Source: Lophium mytilinum (taxonomy: Eukaryota; Ascomycota; Dothideomycetes; Mytilinidiales; Mytilinidiaceae). Taken from it: a stretch of DNA of 64,000 nucleotides. Below the pieces are notes generated by a model. That model did no database searches and had not been told where the DNA came from. It was given only the letters and a program-made list of their open reading frames with translations. Below are positions 21,329 through 31,424 of this stretch, in pieces (the first letter of the stretch is position 1; every line of letters starts with the position of its first letter). The translations under genes and the position numbers were made by a program. The stretch is from positions 2,076,215 to 2,140,214 of the forward strand of contig MU004181.1 in assembly GCA_010093605.1 (NCBI GenBank), written 5' to 3'.

Positions 21329-23272
21329 GGCCACCTCAGACGGCGATGTCTGCAACTGTACGCAGGGTGTTGAGGAGTGTGATCTCGACCTTACGATGTT
21401 CTCGACTCTTCGGAGTCGATGTCAAGGTCAATACAATAGAGATAAGACTATCCTTTTCCTAGACAGCTACATACTAGCTAGGGCACCTCAGACAGCGCTG
21501 TCAGTCACGCAAGAGGAAAGCCGCCGTAGTGTAGTCTTAGACCTACAGGAGTTTCGCCTCCTGGAGTCCATGTCAAGGTTCGCATGATAGAGACGAGACT
21601 ACTCTTTTCCTACACGACTATACACTATCTAGGCCACCTCAGACGGTGCTGTTAGTCACGCAATCGAAAACCTGCTATAGCGCGATCTTGAACTGACTCG
21701 ATTTTCCATTCACCCGAGTGTTTATCAAAATCAACACGACAGAACAAGACTACCCTTTTCCTAGACGACCATACACGATCTAAGCCACCTCAGACGACGC
21801 TGTTCGTCACGCAATCGGAAAGCCGCCATAGCGTAATCTTGAACTTCCTCGATTTCCCACTCTCCCGAGTCGATATTAGAATCAGGACAATAGAAACAAG
21901 ATCACCATTTTCCTAAACAAATATACGCTATCCAGGGCACCCCTTACGGTACTGCCGAATAAGCAAAAGGAAAGCCGCCGTAGTGTAGTATTGTACTTAC
22001 TCAATCTTCAACCTCCTGAAGTCAATATCAAGGTTAACACAGCAGAACGAGACTGCCCTTTTCCCAGACGACTACAAACTAGCTAGGTGGCTCCTTACGG
22101 TGTTGTTGGTTAAGCAAAAGTAACGCCACGGGAGTGCAATGTCAAACTCACGGGCTCTTTCGACCGAAAAAGCACTCCTGGAGTCAGCATTAAGGCCAAC
22201 ACCGCAGATTGAGACGACCCTTTTCCCAGACAACTGTATACCAGCCAGGGGCCCCCCCAGGCCCACGCAGATTGTCCCACTCCATAGTGGAAAGAGCCTA
22301 CACTAGCCCAAAATCCAGGAGACGGGGACGACGGCGTCTCGCAAGCGCAGACGCAGAGGACGACTGCGGCGGAGGAGGGGTAGGCGGCGGCGGAGGCGGA
22401 GGCGGAGGCAGAAATGGTGGTAGTTTCGGCGAAAACGGGCGGCATTTTGGCAGGAATTTTGCTTGAGTGTGCTTACTTTTGTTTATTTAGCTCGTGAACG
22501 TGTAATCCTTTTGCGAAACGGTGGCTAAAGAAGAACCAAGAATCACAGAAGCGTCAAACGATGGATGGCATTGCGTTGTTTACTCGCTCTTTCCTCCTAC
22601 TCTCCTACACTTAGACAGATCTCTCCACGAACATAGGCCAGTACGACATCCCCCTTCGAGTACCGTCTATTAAGCAAGAGGAGAGCCGCCGTAGTGTAAT
22701 CTCGAACGTATGGGCCTTTTCTACCGCATATGCGAAGCTAGGGCAAACACCATAGATGTTAAGCCCCCCTTTTTCCAGACAACCACACACTAGCCAGGGG
22801 ACCCCTTACGGTACCGTAGGTTTAGCAAGAGGAAAGCGGTTGCAGTGTAATCTCGAGCTCGTAAGCCGTTTAACCGCGAATTCGAGGTTAGGGTAAACAC
22901 TATAAAAGCACCATAGACATCAAGCTACCCTTTTCCTAGACGACCACAGGAAAGCCAGGGAACCCCTTACGGTGCTATTCAGAGCGTAAGAAAGAAGCCA
23001 CTGTAGTATAGTATCGTAATTGTAGGTCTTTTAGACCGCAAATGCAAGGTTAGAGTAAACACTTCATAGATACCCTCGACCTTAGCCTGCCTTCTAGACG
23101 ACAAGCAACCTGCTTTTCGGGCCAATCCTTACAGTGCTATCAAGGACGCAAGGGTACACCCGCGCCAATAGGATATCAAACTCATAGGCTTTTTCGGCCG
23201 TAAATACGAGGTCTAGGAAACCACTATAGATATCAAGCTACCTTTTGACTAATAAGCCATCTATTAGTTAGG
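21329..23272. repeat. Tandem array, 150-162-bp units, 11 or more diverged copies
   Basis: Units carry, in order, a gccacctcagacgg (or ccccttacgg) box, gtcacgcaagaggaaagcc, gccgtagtgtaatctt, then ttttcctagacgac before the next box. Boxes lie near 21331, 21483, 21634, 21785, 21938, 22088 and 22247 (spacing 150-159), then, after a break of about 400 bases, near 22650, 22802, 22962, 23124 and 23273. Sequence drifts along the array: cctcagacgg at the left, ccttacgg in the middle, cctctaacgg at the right. Confidence 0.88.
22265..22640. other. Interruption inside the array with G-rich run
   Basis: About 380 bases that do not follow the unit pattern. Contains a purine-rich run of ggaggcgg words (22365-22415) giving poly-Gly/Arg in a plus frame at 22209-22466; this frame is low complexity and not called as a gene. 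It may be an insertion or a relic of what the array grew from. Confidence 0.5.
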
Positions 23273-23720
23273 CCACCTCTAACGGTGCTATACACGTGTT
23301 AAAAGGCTCTTATTAGCTGCTAACAATATAAACCCTTAGAACTTTAACATCACGTCTCTAACAGTTACACCACGATAAGCCACCTCAAACGCCGCTATAC
23401 ACCTGCCAAAAACTGCAATTCACACCCCTTGCAATATGAAAACTTGAAACTTTGACATCGTCTACCCCAAATTCTCACATTAATGGGCCACCTCATACGC
23501 CACCAACCGGCTGTGTAATCCTCCAGATTGGCCGCTTTTCAATATAAAGGCTTGAGTCCTTCACATCGTACCCTCTATATTCATACCCCCATAAGCCACC
23601 TCAAACGCCATCAAACACCACTCAAACCCCTACAATCCTATCCCTTCCAATATAAAGCTTCAAAACTTTAACATCGTGCCCTCTATATATACCCCCCCAC
23701 AAGCCACCTCAAACAGGGCT
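23268..23720. repeat. Tandem array, about 107-110-bp units (4 copies)
   Basis: Boxes of the form aagccacctcaaacgcc at about 23270, 23378, 23488, 23597 and 23703. Each unit has a central caatataaa...cttgaaactttaacatcgt segment. The box resembles that of the preceding 150-bp array, so the two arrays probably share an origin, the shorter unit having lost about 45 bp. Confidence 0.85.
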
Positions 23721-23934
23721 ACCCGGCGCGCAAGAACAACCACCAAGCAGTCGTATATCCATGCCGTTCACGATTACTAGCTAATATACACTATTACTGG
23801 TAGATGTGTACGTTGTGTGGGCACTGTCTGAAGCACCTCGAGGTAGTAACAAACACCTGAAAGAGTCGAAATTCCACTATTTTGAACATTACAATACAGG
23901 CCGAGGCATCTCAGACGGCGTCATCACATGGTAA

Positions 23935-24128
23935 CAGAAGTCACAAATATAGGATATGTTAGTTATACTGATGATATTATCAAAAGATAGTATAAGGCAC
24001 AAATGTACGATTTACTAGTTATACTGGCATTATCACAAGGCACAAATGTAGGAATTATTAGTTATACTAACATTATCACGAGGTAAGACAAGTTACAAAT
24101 GTAGGATTCATCAGTTATACTGGCATTA
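23935..24128. repeat. Tandem array, 42-56-bp units (4 copies)
   Basis: Four units built on cacaaatgtaggatt, then agttatactggcattatcac, at about 23938, 23994, 24036 and 24089. They are AT-rich and end about 100 bases from the stop of the next (minus-strand) gene. Confidence 0.85.
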
Positions 24129-24226
24129 GTGTGCTATACTACTATGGACTCTGTGTAGTTCCGAGTATGCAAAGAAGGAGAAGAAAGGAAGGGGTATTTA
24201 GACTACTGAACCGTTGCTTCCGTCAT

Positions 24227-26050
24227 TCATTCCTTCATTACCTTCCGAATCACGAACACGCCGACCTCAATCCCCTTCTCCGGCCCCCCCTCCTCGTACG
24301 GCTTCTTGACGACGCCTTCCAGGATCTCCTGGATGAGACTAGTAGGCAGCGTCTGGGAGTCTGCCGGCAGCTTGTGCGCGATCCGGAAGAACTTGGACAC
24401 GGTGTCGCGGACCTTGGGCTTCTCCTGCTTTATCCACCAATCTGACCATACCTCCCGCGTGACCGGAACCTCTTGCTTAGACGCGTACAACACGTTGAAC
24501 GCGACCTTCTGGCTATGAAGTGTGCCTAACTTCGAGCTATCCTTGGTCAGATCGGTACAGAACCGTCCGATCTTCGAGTTTAAAACGGTGAAGTCGAGCA
24601 GGTAGTCCACGGAGCCCATGTTACCGAGCGTCTGGCCTAGGCCGGTAGACAGCTCGTTGACAATGGCCATCGAGCGCAACATGGGGTCCAGGATCGGTCC
24701 TAAGTACTGGTTCATGAACGTCTTAGCCCCAGTCTTGGTCGGATATATGAACAACAGCGACCCCCCAATGGCGATCTCGCTGAGACGGTCCATCAGAATC
24801 GAGTGTCCAGCGAAGGAGAACAGCCCCGAGAATTCGTTGATGTTGGTTGGTGGGATATATCTTTCAACGATAGAGACGTGCACGGAGAGCGGCGGGACAA
24901 CTGGCTGCGGCGATGGCTGAATGAGCCTGAGGTCTCCTTGGTAATCAGACACACGCACTGCGCTGTCGAAGATCTTGGTTGAGAAGTAACTATCGCCACC
25001 GACGGCCGGTCCAGGAGTAGAAGGAGGTGAAGTCGGGACTTCTTCGAGCCTATAGCGGCCCGGCACGGCATGGAACACGTTCATCCACGTAGTCGGTACG
25101 GTCGGCGTGTAGCGGTGTATGGCCTCGATGATCTTCGGGAAGATGTGGCCGGCAATGGAGGGGCATGGCAAAGCGTGAGAAAGTACCTTGACCGAGGTGT
25201 CTGGGGCCGGGTCGGCGCTCTCCACTAAGAAGACTGTTAGTCTTGACACAGCGTGTTTTGTTGGCATCTACTTACACAGCAAAGACTTGACTATAACCAC
25301 CCAGGGCTCTTCTTCGCTGGAGAAGGCTGCTTCTGGTTGGCCGGAGGCAACTGCAGCGTCGCCAGCTGGGGAGGTCGCGCTCATTGGCGGGCTGGCGAGG
25401 TTGGGGTCGGTGGTCTGCGGCGCACCGGAAGGGACTGTCTTGACGTGCGATGAGTCTCCCCACTGGAGTGGACCTGCTTCGTGTGGAGGGGTGAGGACGG
25501 GGAGGTGGCCAGGGAGCTGGCCAAGGATGCTAGGGACTTGCGGTTCATCTTTGACTACGTCGAGGACTGAGACGCGACTCATGGCGGGAGTAAGGTCTCT
25601 GAAAGGATCATCTGGACTCGCGTATCCCCCGAAGCCTTTGCTGGAGAAGAAATCAACACCGGGAGAGAGGACTCCATCCGGAATTGGCGGATTGATACCA
25701 ACCAGATTGAAGGCTGGCAGACGTTGTCCTCGAGCCAATTTTGATGGCGCTGGCGGCGAAAGCGGAGCTAGAGGAAAGAAGGTGCTTGCACTCAGATCTA
25801 TGGCCTGCGAAACACTGTAGCCTGGAGACGGAGTTGCGAGATCTTGGGCCTGAACGGGCTGGGGGAGCGTGTCGGCGGCGGCGTCAATGTCACTCAGAAC
25901 TGGACGGACCCAGTCCACGAGGCGGGGGCTTCGATCCATGGGGTCCTGGATCGGATCGGCGGCCAAGACGTTGCCGTCGGACGTAGTCTGTCGAACATGA
26001 TGAAGGCTGTCAATCCCGCATTTGGGAGAATTTGGGTCGGTATCGAGCAT
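24227..26050 (-). CDS. Conserved fungal protein of unknown function
   Basis: Two exons, 26050-25276 and 25224-24227, 590 residues; intron donor GTAAGT at 25275, acceptor ...CTTAG, joining KSLL to LESADPAP. I chose ATG 26050 (MLDTDPNSPKCGIDSL); the frame runs further up but has no ATG before it. The N-terminal 250 residues are Pro/Ser/Asp-rich and probably disordered. The C-terminal 330 residues look folded: WVVIVKSLLLESAD, VPTTWMNVFHAVPGRY, a conserved-looking block SLLFIYPTKTGAKTFMNQYL (about 430-450), LGPILDPMLRSMAIVNELS and a VFVIRKVMKE end. I have a sense of seeing this block in other ascomycete hypothetical proteins but cannot name a family. No membrane helix or catalytic motif stands out. 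Confidence 0.75.
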
Positions 26051-28101
26051 GTCGGTCGAATCTAGAAATGTGAGAAACAGTCGGATTAGTACCGGGCTGC
26101 GCGAGCTTGACGCGAGATCCAAAGCGGCATAGGCTTCGGCGACGGTGGCTGCGAAACCTGGGCACGGTTGGCTTGGTGCGGGTGTGGTGGAGGTCGTAGT
26201 GGTGTGAGAGGGCACCAACAACAAACGGCGGGGCGGGCCAGCAAAACGGCCGGCCAGACTGCGGACCAGCAGAGAGGGGGGCCCGTGATGTGCAGGCCAG
26301 TGTGCAGCGTGGCCGTCTTCACCTTTACCTTCACACTCCACGCTTCACCCCTTCCAAAGCACCGCGCGGCAGCAGCGCACAAACTGACGGCGAGGGCAGC
26401 GCGACGGGAGAGGCAGCCTGCATGGTCTAGATCCTGCACCGCCCGGCCGGTTCACAGGCGCCACACTGTGGAACGGACGGATGTCCATGCGGCCAGGGCT
26501 GTCTGCTGATGCCGCCGCTTGCAGGCATGCGCGCCTGAGCGAGGCCGACGCTGCAGAAAGAGAAAGAGACGTTGCGAGGCAGGTTGCAGCAGCGACGGCG
26601 ACATGGTCGGGAGGAGGTGCCATTGCAGCGAGTGCTGCGAGTGCTGCCCCCTATCCATCGTTGGGCAGCGAGCGGGCGCCCCGGTGCCAGCGGGCATCCT
26701 TCTTGCAACCTGCTCTTCTGGGGCAGCTCGGCACTGGGCAGCCCTGGAGTCTGTCGAGGCCAGCGAACGGCGGTCGAGGCCTGGCCTGGGGCTGTTGAGC
26801 ACTTGTCAGCGGACCTTGTGGACCCCGGGGGGATTCGAGACGACTCCTTTTGCACGCACTCACGCTGCAGCATCCGCCCGCCCTATCCGAGGCTGCTATT
26901 CGCTCGTCCCGCAGGCCTTGTTGTCAGGATAGGGCTGGGTGGATCTCCACAGGGCCGAAAGCTTGCCCACGCCACCATTAGACGAACGGGAGTAGGACTG
27001 GGGGGGACGTATGGGAAAGGAACATGGCATTCTCAGAGTCGGGCGAGTGGGCCTTCATAAACTGGGAAACTGGCCCGAATTCTTGCCTGCCGCTTACCTA
27101 TCCCGGGAGGCCCGAGCGCATTCAGGACGTGCGGCTGATTGGAATTGTGGCACCAGGCGGGATGACGATGATGTCGTTAGGTGTGGCTGGCATGCTGGCT
27201 CATCCGTGGTGCAGGTGGCATCTTCAGGAACAACTCCTCGATCAGCGGCACCAGTGGCTCGGCCCGGGCATGCAGGTGGGCACTCGCGTGGAGATCCGCA
27301 TCTTTGGGTCATCGAGATCAGTCTGGTGATCTCCGCGTGCCTGGTGGCGATACTGGAATGATGGCCGTGTTGACAAGTCCCAGTCTGCGTTGCTGCAGGG
27401 CTCCTTCCAGGATTCAAGCTCGGGATCTGCGCTACCCCTCGCCAACAGCGTCACTCCACCGTCTCCTGGTTGGTGAATCCATTAGCAGAAGGTAGGATAG
27501 AACATCAGGTACGGTGTTGCCACTCACGCTGTTTCAGAGGACAAGATGAGATGAGGCATGCTTAGGATCAAGTATCAGAGAAGGGCAGAGGTCAAGAAGC
27601 TGCAAACAGGCTCAGGGCAACTAGGAAGTCTATTGGCGGGCTTGCCTTTTGCAGAAGGTACGTTCCACTCTGGGAAGGAAAGGGGGTCAGGCAACTGGAA
27701 CCCCACTTCTGACGGGAGGTAGAAGAAGACGTCAAGCAGCATCAAAGTGATGGATTGGCATGCAGCTACTCCTGGAGGTATCTTTTTATATTGACCAGAC
27801 TGTCTTAGTTTGCGTGACTGTTCTTTGTCCTTCTGGGCCCGGTAGCCGTAGCTAGCCTGTAGTCATTTACAGAGAGTTAGATATATAGCAATTGAAGAAG
27901 CAAGCCCAGTTCCTTTCATGGGAAAAATCACTCCACGAAACTGTAAGCTAGATCAACTAACAGAGCTCAATCAGGTAATAGGGACAAGTTCTCGGGACAG
28001 GGGCAGATGCTTGGGAGAGGGGCAGATTCCTGGAAAGAGGGCAAGAATGAGCAGTATGAACAAGGCCTATTCATGGCGTTAATATTTACTATTAAATAAA
28101 G
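26051..28101. other. Long gene-free, partly GC-rich upstream region
   Basis: About 2 kb. From 26100 to 27350 it is GC-rich with many overlapping 70-160-codon frames on both strands, none with recognisable motifs. This pattern is typical of GC-rich DNA without stops rather than genes. It may be a long promoter/5' leader for the gene to the left. Confidence 0.5.
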
Positions 28102-29531
28102 CTACTCCTGTCCTTCAGTACTACTCCTCAACTCATCCCATCTGATCTGCCCCGCTTCCCTTGCATGCTCCCGCTTCAACGCCTCCTGATCATTGACTTC
28201 AAACCAAAATGCCCAAGTACTCCTCGCATTGATCTCGATGTTGTCCCTACTCGACTGCAGCCCCACATGCTGCACCACCTGTGGCGCGAGCGCATACCTA
28301 TCCAATCCATCCCGATTAGCATACTCCTCTATCAACGAGTCCGTCTGCCCATGCACTCGCTCAGCGAAATAACCGAGCAGTCCTGGCACTTGCGTCCGCG
28401 GAAAGACGAGGCCCTGTGTGCAGCAGCCGTATTTGTTCATCTTCACTACCCCTGAGAGGGGGTGGAGGGAGTATTTCCCAACCATGAAGACGAGGGCTGT
28501 GAAGGCGGGGATAGTGACGACGCTTATGACTGCGAGAGCAGGGGGGTCGAGGTGCGGCCGTGCCGAGGGAAACAGGTAGCGGATCGTGAGGAGGGTGAGC
28601 AGGCCGGTGAAGGTAGACAGTGCAAATGCTAGGTGCATGTTCGCGTACCAGTAGTCCGTCTGCTCCCACATCAACGCTGTCTCTGTGTAGAAGAGGCGTA
28701 GGTATAGCCAAGGACGAGTAATGCTGGCGTCGGGGAGCACCGAACGAGCTGGGGGTGTATGCTTGACGTCCGCGAGGGCATTGAGGACTCTAGCCATCCA
28801 GCCTTCAGCAAATACAATATCGTCTTCGAAAACGGCAATATAAGGCGCGTTGCTTTTCATGCAATATTCTAGGGTATATTTGTAATCACTGTCCAGGAAT
28901 TCGTAAGCTTCTGCAGCGATCAGTTACATCACAGCACTTACAACAAGCCTTTCACGTAAAAGTTCCGCTTCTCCTCCGCTTCCTTAATCCGGGCAAGCTC
29001 TTCATCCGAGATATCATAGGTATCCGCCTTATCCACCACCGCCCTAAGCCAGGGCTCTTTCCAATTAGGATGTCCATCTGGGTTTGTATCCGCAAATAAA
29101 GTGAACAAGTGCAGCGCCTTCCGCTCTTCCTCTGTCAATCCCTCCAACATCGACCCAATCGACTCGGCGAAGTAGTTCATCTTCTCCCTCCTTACAGTCA
29201 CAAATGCTGCACATATGACCGGCTCCTCCCCGCTCCGAACGAGCTCACTCGGCGCGCCATCGTCCGTCGTGTTGGCGTTCTCGATGTAGGCTGCCGCCTG
29301 CGCTTGACGCTCGGAGCTGTAGTGCAAGTCGTACACGCCCTCACTGCGGAAGAAGGCAGAGTGGGGATTGCGCCAGTAGCGGAATTTGCAGTACTGGAAT
29401 GCGAGGAGCCATAGGAGGAGGGACGCGAGAAAGGCGCGAAGAGCTGGACCTAAAGGCCCCGAGGATGTTGCCTGGCGGAAGAGGAGACGGGGGGCATATC
29501 TTAGCTGCCGCAGGACGGGAGGGAGGAGCAT
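28102..29531 (-). CDS. PGAP4-like glycosyltransferase (GPI side-chain) with split GT domain
   Basis: Two exons, 29531-28942 and 28888-28102, 458 residues. The correct acceptor (...GGACAG at 28889) gives VKGLFDYKYTLEYC. Features in order: membrane helix (about 27-50, FLASLLLWLLAFQYCKF); first half of a GT-A fold (PVICAAFVTVRREKMNYF, HLFTLFADTNPDGHPNW); APYIAVFEDDIVFAEGW with the acidic EDD sugar-nucleotide site; WLYLRLFYTE; then two close membrane helices (LAFALSTFTGLLTLLTI, VISVVTIPAFTALVFMV) inserted in the catalytic domain; then CCTQGLVFPRTQVPGLLGYF. A GT domain interrupted by tandem membrane helices is the signature of PGAP4/TMEM246, the Golgi enzyme that adds GalNAc to GPI anchors. Acceptor in this fungus is inferred. 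Confidence 0.75.
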
Positions 29532-30413
29532 TGTACACGGCTAGAGGTATAGAAGGGGTGGTGCGACATTGGAGCCTGAGTATTGTAGTACATGGAATCG
29601 CGATAATGTTTGGAGTGGTGAGAGTGCGACCCCTGCGCGAGGCTGGCGGGAGGATGCTGGGATCTTAATCGTCCAATCATATGCTCTACTTCTGCCACTG
29701 CCCTTGCTATTTTAGCAAGAAGATTTTATATTCGTTGTAGAGCTCGTTGAGGGATTGCACTATTTAAGCTGAACTTTCTTGCTTCTGCGACTTTTAAAAA
29801 CTTGGAGCGCGAAGGATTGACATTCCTTTCTTTCACCACAGGGCAAATTTCGTGATTGGTGAGGAAAGTCTTGCCGAGAAATCGACCACATGCAATCGAC
29901 GCCCTTCTCCGACATCAGCCAGAAATCAGCAGCTGGTGACATAGTAAAAGTAGCTTGATGCCATTTAGCTGGTCGCTGTATATTACATACTGTAGAATAG
30001 TCTATTTGCAGTGTAAACTCGCTCGGTGTTTGAGCCACGTCTGGTAAGAATAGTCTTCTTGCTCTGTTATAACGACTATCTCAAATACGCGCATCATGTC
30101 ACACATTCACTCAAATCTTTCATATTCTCCTATCTATCTCTAGCCCTTCTACGACCTCAAGGCTTCGTAAGAAGACCTCAGTCACCAAAACATCAGATGA
30201 AATTGCAACCTCAAAAAATTTGTTCGAATCATCTTGCTATCCCACAATAGCCCTATCTATGGCATCATCCTGTCCGTGTAGTCAGAAGTTCTTCATTTCT
30301 ACTTATTCATTTGCCTCATACATACCTGCACACCAGCGCACTAACATCCCCCACAGAGCCAAAGCCAAACCAACTCCACTCAACACCCCCCTCTCCCACC
30401 CTCCACCACCAAA
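29532..30413. promoter_or_regulatory. Divergent intergenic region
   Basis: About 880 bases between the divergent PGAP4-like and RPC17 starts. AT-rich core near 29700-30250; CCA/CT-rich leader (caccaccaaaATG) at the right end. No gene of note; small frames only. Confidence 0.5.
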
Positions 30414-30982
30414 ATGAAGGTCCGCCCACCCTCCCCCATCCCCTCCGCCACTCAACTCACCTCACCAGATCCTAAAAGCCCAAAACGCCCTCCTAACCAA
30501 CTGGGAGGTCGCCGAAATCCTCCGAGATGAAGGCGACGAATACGCCGGCACCGACGCCACCGCGCGCAACCGTAAACCGCCCAGCAACCTCAAAGATGTG
30601 ATGACAGGGGTACGCCTCCCCCCTTCCTCCTCCCTCCCTTTCCTCCACCCTAACAACCATCTCCCTCCCACAGGCATCCCTCTACCTCGCCCGCCCATCA
30701 CAACCCTTCAACACCCCAACCGCCACCTACACCCCCGCCGCCATCGCAGGCCCCATCTCCCTCGTCGCGCGGCTATCGCCAAAATACAAGCTCACCAAAG
30801 CCGAGTACATCATGTTGCTCAACGTGCGGCCGGTGAATCTGATCGAGTTCGAGATGGTGGTTGATGAGGCCGGGGCGCGGTTTGCCGAGAGCGAGCAGTG
30901 GGAGATTCTGGAAGTGCTCAAAGAGGTGCTGGGGCTGATGTATGAGAAGCCGCCGGAGGCGCAGGCGAATGGGAAGAAGTGA
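30414..30982 (+). CDS. RPC17: RNA polymerase III subunit C17/RPC9
   Basis: Three exons: 30414-30419 (ATGAAG only), 30469-30609 and 30674-30982; 151 residues. C17 pairs with C25 to form the Pol III stalk (Rpb4/Rpb7-like) needed for initiation. Spliced N-terminus MKILKAQNALLTNWEVAEIL is the family's start; the body holds the HRDC-like helical part: SLYLARPSQPFNT, LSPKYKLTKAEYIMLLNVRP (about 90-110), VNLIEFEMVVDEA and ILEVLKEVLGL. The first intron has a weak donor, GTCCGC, and a two-codon first exon, so it is easily missed. The second has GTACGC. C-terminal end PPEAQANGKK is variable in the family. The 5' leader is rich in CCA/CT. Confidence 0.9.
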
Positions 30983-31424
30983 TGGCAGTAGGATAGTACG
31001 TGGGAAGGCAGTGTGATGGTGTTACAGGTTTTTTTTTTGTGTTTAGAGGGCTTTGCCTGTGGCTTATGTTGCAAGTGCGAATGTAATCAAGTCATATGGG
31101 AATCAGAGTATGAAGGTTTCAGGATTCGTTTCGAATCTAGCTATATCCACAGGCGTCGCCTATCTTTGAAGTTTAATACCCTACTTACAGTCCCGACAGC
31201 ACGAAATGAAGAGATGAAATGCAAGAGAGCACAAGTCCAGTGCCGCCGGCCCCAACTCCCCTCACGCCAGCTCGGTATATCTCGGCCGACATACAAAGAG
31301 ACCCAAAGACAAAACGCCGGTTTCCTTTTGGCATGACATAGAAAGCTCAGATGGGACGAAGGAGAGTCCCAACTCAGCTCATCTCGACCGCATAGCGCAT
31401 CAACCGACCACAAGGCACAGCAGT
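30983..31424. other. Intergenic between convergent genes
   Basis: About 440 bases of 3' UTR sequence between RPC17 and NOP58. A run of nine T (31026-31034) follows the RPC17 stop. Frames at 31013-31336 and 31141-31413 are not convincing. Confidence 0.45.

Noticed and set aside
22209-22466. 85-codon Gly-rich frame
   Set aside because: Product of a purine-rich simple run within the repeat block.
21329-23720. Considered as a CRISPR array
   Set aside because: Units are diverged throughout, without identical short repeats and unique spacers; eukaryotic context.
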